From Hymenobacter baengnokdamensis (GTDB lineage Bacteria > Bacteroidota > Bacteroidia > Cytophagales > Hymenobacteraceae), in the NCBI RefSeq assembly GCF_008728635.1, contig NZ_CP044285.1:744001-808000 (forward strand): a stretch of 64,000 nucleotides of DNA, written 5' to 3'. A model generated the notes under the pieces. It saw only the letters and a program-made list of their open reading frames with translations, was not told the origin of the DNA and made no database searches. A program made the position numbers and the translations under genes. Every line of letters begins with the position of its first letter. Position 1 is the first letter of the stretch. This document shows, in pieces, positions 62,213-64,000 of the stretch.

Positions 62213-62611
62213 TCATAGTTTTGTAGTATCTGCCGAAAGGTGGAAGTCTATTCTGACGGAATCCTTCTTGCTGATTCGCACATCTTTCACTACTATAGGT
62301 TGATAACCTATAATCCTGACAGAAACATCGTATTTGCCAGGTGATACCCTGGCTGAATAATTTCCATCATTATCCGATTTCACACCTTGCTTACCTACTG
62401 AGATATAAGCTAGGCCAATGGGACGGTAACTCCCATCCGGATATAACTCGTCAGTATGGCCCGAGATTATAGGATTACTCTTTGTATATTTTTTAGGGAA
62501 TACCTTAATGATATACTTGCTGCTAGGAAGTCGCGCAGGAACTTTCATACAAGCTGTTGTCAGCATTAATAAAAGAAGAAAAGCGACGCTTACCTTTTTT
62601 TTATAATCCAT
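62213..62611 (-). CDS. AT-rich lipoprotein with carboxypeptidase-regulatory-like domain
   Basis: A 132-aa lipoprotein (signal MDYKKKVSVAFLLLLMLTTAC, Cys21). The rest is a small beta-sandwich: IGLAYISVGKQGVKSDNDGNYSARVSPGKYDVSVRIIGYQ resembles CarboxypepD-regulatory domains. AT-rich relative to the genome. It follows the 427-aa orphan (below) on the same strand, about 36 bp after its stop. Confidence 0.65.
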   Translation of the reverse strand: MDYKKKVSVAFLLLLMLTTACMKVPARLPSSKYIIKVFPKKYTKSNPIISGHTDELYPDGSYRPIGLAYISVGKQGVKSDNDGNYSARVSPGKYDVSVRIIGYQPIVVKDVRISKKDSVRIDFHLSADTTKL

Positions 62612-62647
62612 TGTGGATTAATTTAAATAACAAAAATTTGCACTCTC

Positions 62648-64000
62648 TTAGCACCCAGGGTTTTTACCGGATTGAGTGGCACTGTTGCCATTACTATCTT
62701 GTCCAGTTAATTCGATTACAATAGTATTTTGTATCCTTTGCTTATCAGCAGCCGGCAAATTTTTATACGCCTGGGTTCCCTCCAGTCCCGCCCAAGACAT
62801 ATCCAAATAGAATTGACCAGGCAGATTATAACCTTTACTTTGCCCATACTGCATAAGAGCATCAGCAATATTAGCCACCCAAAAAGTCATTTCAACGTGA
62901 TGAATATCTTGTATATCTTGATGCTGGACTTGATAAGCATCAACCATTGCACTATATTCTGCATTTGCAAGGTTACGGTCATTAGCGAAATAGGCTACCA
63001 AATAAGCATGGAACGATTCATGGAGCATTGTCCTTGCCATACTTAAGTCTGTAATATCAGGGAATTTTTGCAAATCGAAAGTAGTAATAACAGAATTGGT
63101 GCTGATGTCATATCCAGATGAGGTAAAAGCATTGCTGTTGGGAGCGAGATGACCATCTTTTACTGTCCAATTATAACCTGGGGTATTTCCGGCTAGTTTT
63201 TGCAAATTGGTAAGTAAGGGATTTCCTGTTAATCCTTTCAAATTATTCATTACCAATAGTTCACATGGCTTCAACTGTGCGGTATTGATAACGAGATTAT
63301 TTGTAGGCCCACTCGCGGGTCCTTGGGGCCCACTACCTGGGTCATTAGTGCTATTGCCCCCATTGCCAGGAGTACCGCCATAGTCACCAGGGCCGGTCGG
63401 TGAGCCAGTGTCGCCGTCATAGCCGCCATTATCATCGGATAGCCCGCAGCCAGCCGAAGAGCCTAAGTATTCTCCGCTGATAGCATTATAGTAAAAAATG
63501 CAACTATTGATGCGTTGAGTACTCGCTCTCTTCTGCTTAGGACTGCCGGCTGTAGGTTTAGCCGCATTGTTTTCTGCTCCTTGAAACCACAGCCGCACCT
63601 GGCCCGGCGCCAGCTGTCCAGCGTGAAACCGTCGGCCGGCCAGGTAGTGGTAGCTTGCCGAATAAAGCAGAAATATCCCCTCCGTTTGCGCCGGCGTGGC
63701 CAGGCTTTGCTGTTGGTAGCCCTGGTAGAGCCTAGCCAATAGCGCTGTGGTATCGAGTGGCGTGGCACCAGGCTGCAGTAATAGCTCAGCTATGTTTCCT
63801 TGTAAGGCCTGGCTGCTACCTTTCGTTACGAAGAGGTAGCGGGAACCCTGCCAGGGATTGCCAGTAAATACCCCTGGGTCGTAGGCCATCGGCACGAGCA
63901 GGACTTGGTTAGCATGCTGCCCTATGCTCACGGCGCGCTGCCAAAGCAGGCGGGTACTACTGGGGATGGCAGCTGGATAAGTGGCCTGATACCACTTTTG
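62648..64000 (-). CDS. Orphan protein with HExxH motif (5' end outside the window)
   Basis: The frame is open to the right edge; GTG 63931 is the first start in it, but the upstream codons (QKWYQATYPAAIPSS) read well, so the gene probably continues. The N-terminal part (to about base 63,550) is GC-rich. The C-terminal part is AT-rich, with a Gly/Asp/Ser/Pro low-complexity hinge between them. The AT-rich part has TMLHESFHAYLVAYF, an HExxH zinc-peptidase motif, and a later acidic helix region. Either a fusion or a gene with a recombined 3' half. No family recognised. Confidence 0.6.
   Translation of the reverse strand, partial: QKWYQATYPAAIPSSTRLLWQRAVSIGQHANQVLLVPMAYDPGVFTGNPWQGSRYLFVTKGSSQALQGNIAELLLQPGATPLDTTALLARLYQGYQQQSLATPAQTEGIFLLYSASYHYLAGRRFHAGQLAPGQVRLWFQGAENNAAKPTAGSPKQKRASTQRINSCIFYYNAISGEYLGSSAGCGLSDDNGGYDGDTGSPTGPGDYGGTPGNGGNSTNDPGSGPQGPASGPTNNLVINTAQLKPCELLVMNNLKGLTGNPLLTNLQKLAGNTPGYNWTVKDGHLAPNSNAFTSSGYDISTNSVITTFDLQKFPDITDLSMARTMLHESFHAYLVAYFANDRNLANAEYSAMVDAYQVQHQDIQDIHHVEMTFWVANIADALMQYGQSKGYNLPGQFYLDMSWAGLEGTQAYKNLPAADKQRIQNTIVIELTGQDSNGNSATQSGKNPGC

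Overview
The window is chromosomal DNA of a GC-rich member of the Bacteroidota, most likely a Hymenobacter-like cytophagalean. This rests on four things: several proteins carry type IX secretion (T9SS) C-terminal sorting domains; there is a PorE-like / PorP-SprF / GldJ gliding and secretion cluster; promoters follow the Bacteroidota TTG-N17-21-TAnnTTTG pattern with no clear Shine-Dalgarno sites; and many lipoproteins and a CrtY-type lycopene cyclase are encoded. I found no rRNA, tRNA, CRISPR array or transposase.

Layout. 1-2.1 kb: an McrBC-type restriction pair (mcrB runs off the left edge). 2.1-4.5 kb: an ECF sigma factor with a membrane protein joining an anti-sigma-like cytoplasmic part to a periplasmic trypsin-like protease, plus a divergent Thr/Ala-rich lipoprotein. 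4.7-8.5 kb: a DUF1800/DUF1501 secreted pair. 8.8-11.9 kb: rlpA, a DUF72 protein and a DUF1345 protein. 11.9-15.3 kb: pncB, then an Xre/RES toxin-antitoxin module lodged between pncB and a second, diverged copy of the pncB 3' end, then an AT-rich orphan. 15.3-26.9 kb: a minus-strand nucleotide cluster in the order pyrF-pyrE-purL-purQ-purC-purD-purN-purF-purM. It is preceded by a promoter, a 40-codon leader ORF with a U-rich tract and an intrinsic terminator, which is the layout of the enterobacterial pyrBI attenuator. 27-38 kb: S1/P1 nuclease, a dead Uma2 gene, a porin, MgtE, an M13 peptidase, small membrane and lipoproteins, a GNAT enzyme and a T9SS-secreted metzincin. 38-46.4 kb: a LuxR-type regulator, ppa-DUF421, ettA, DUF349, DUF2795, an ABC ATPase and crtY. 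46.5-53.8 kb: the PorE-like/PorP/GldJ group, comF, an AhpD-like protein and an exonuclease III family gene. 53.8-61 kb: a large repeat-built T9SS cargo divergent from a sigma-54 activator, a CTD-only T9SS protein, and an FAD oxidoreductase / type III polyketide synthase pair. 61-64 kb: secreted orphans of mixed base composition, the last running off the right edge.

Three genes (the DUF1800 gene, pncB and purQ) are each broken by an apparent one-base loss in a C6-C7 run. The shared signature suggests sequencing or assembly error, so I annotate them as single genes. Intergenic space is full of palindromic dispersed repeats of at least six families, some of which form the N-terminal codons of the adjacent gene. 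Several terminators are almost loopless perfect palindromes.

The observations I consider most worth testing are the pyrBI-like attenuator at 26.7-26.9 kb, the toxin-antitoxin insertion at the pncB 3' end, and the ECF sigma / anti-sigma-protease pair with its matched divergent promoter motif.
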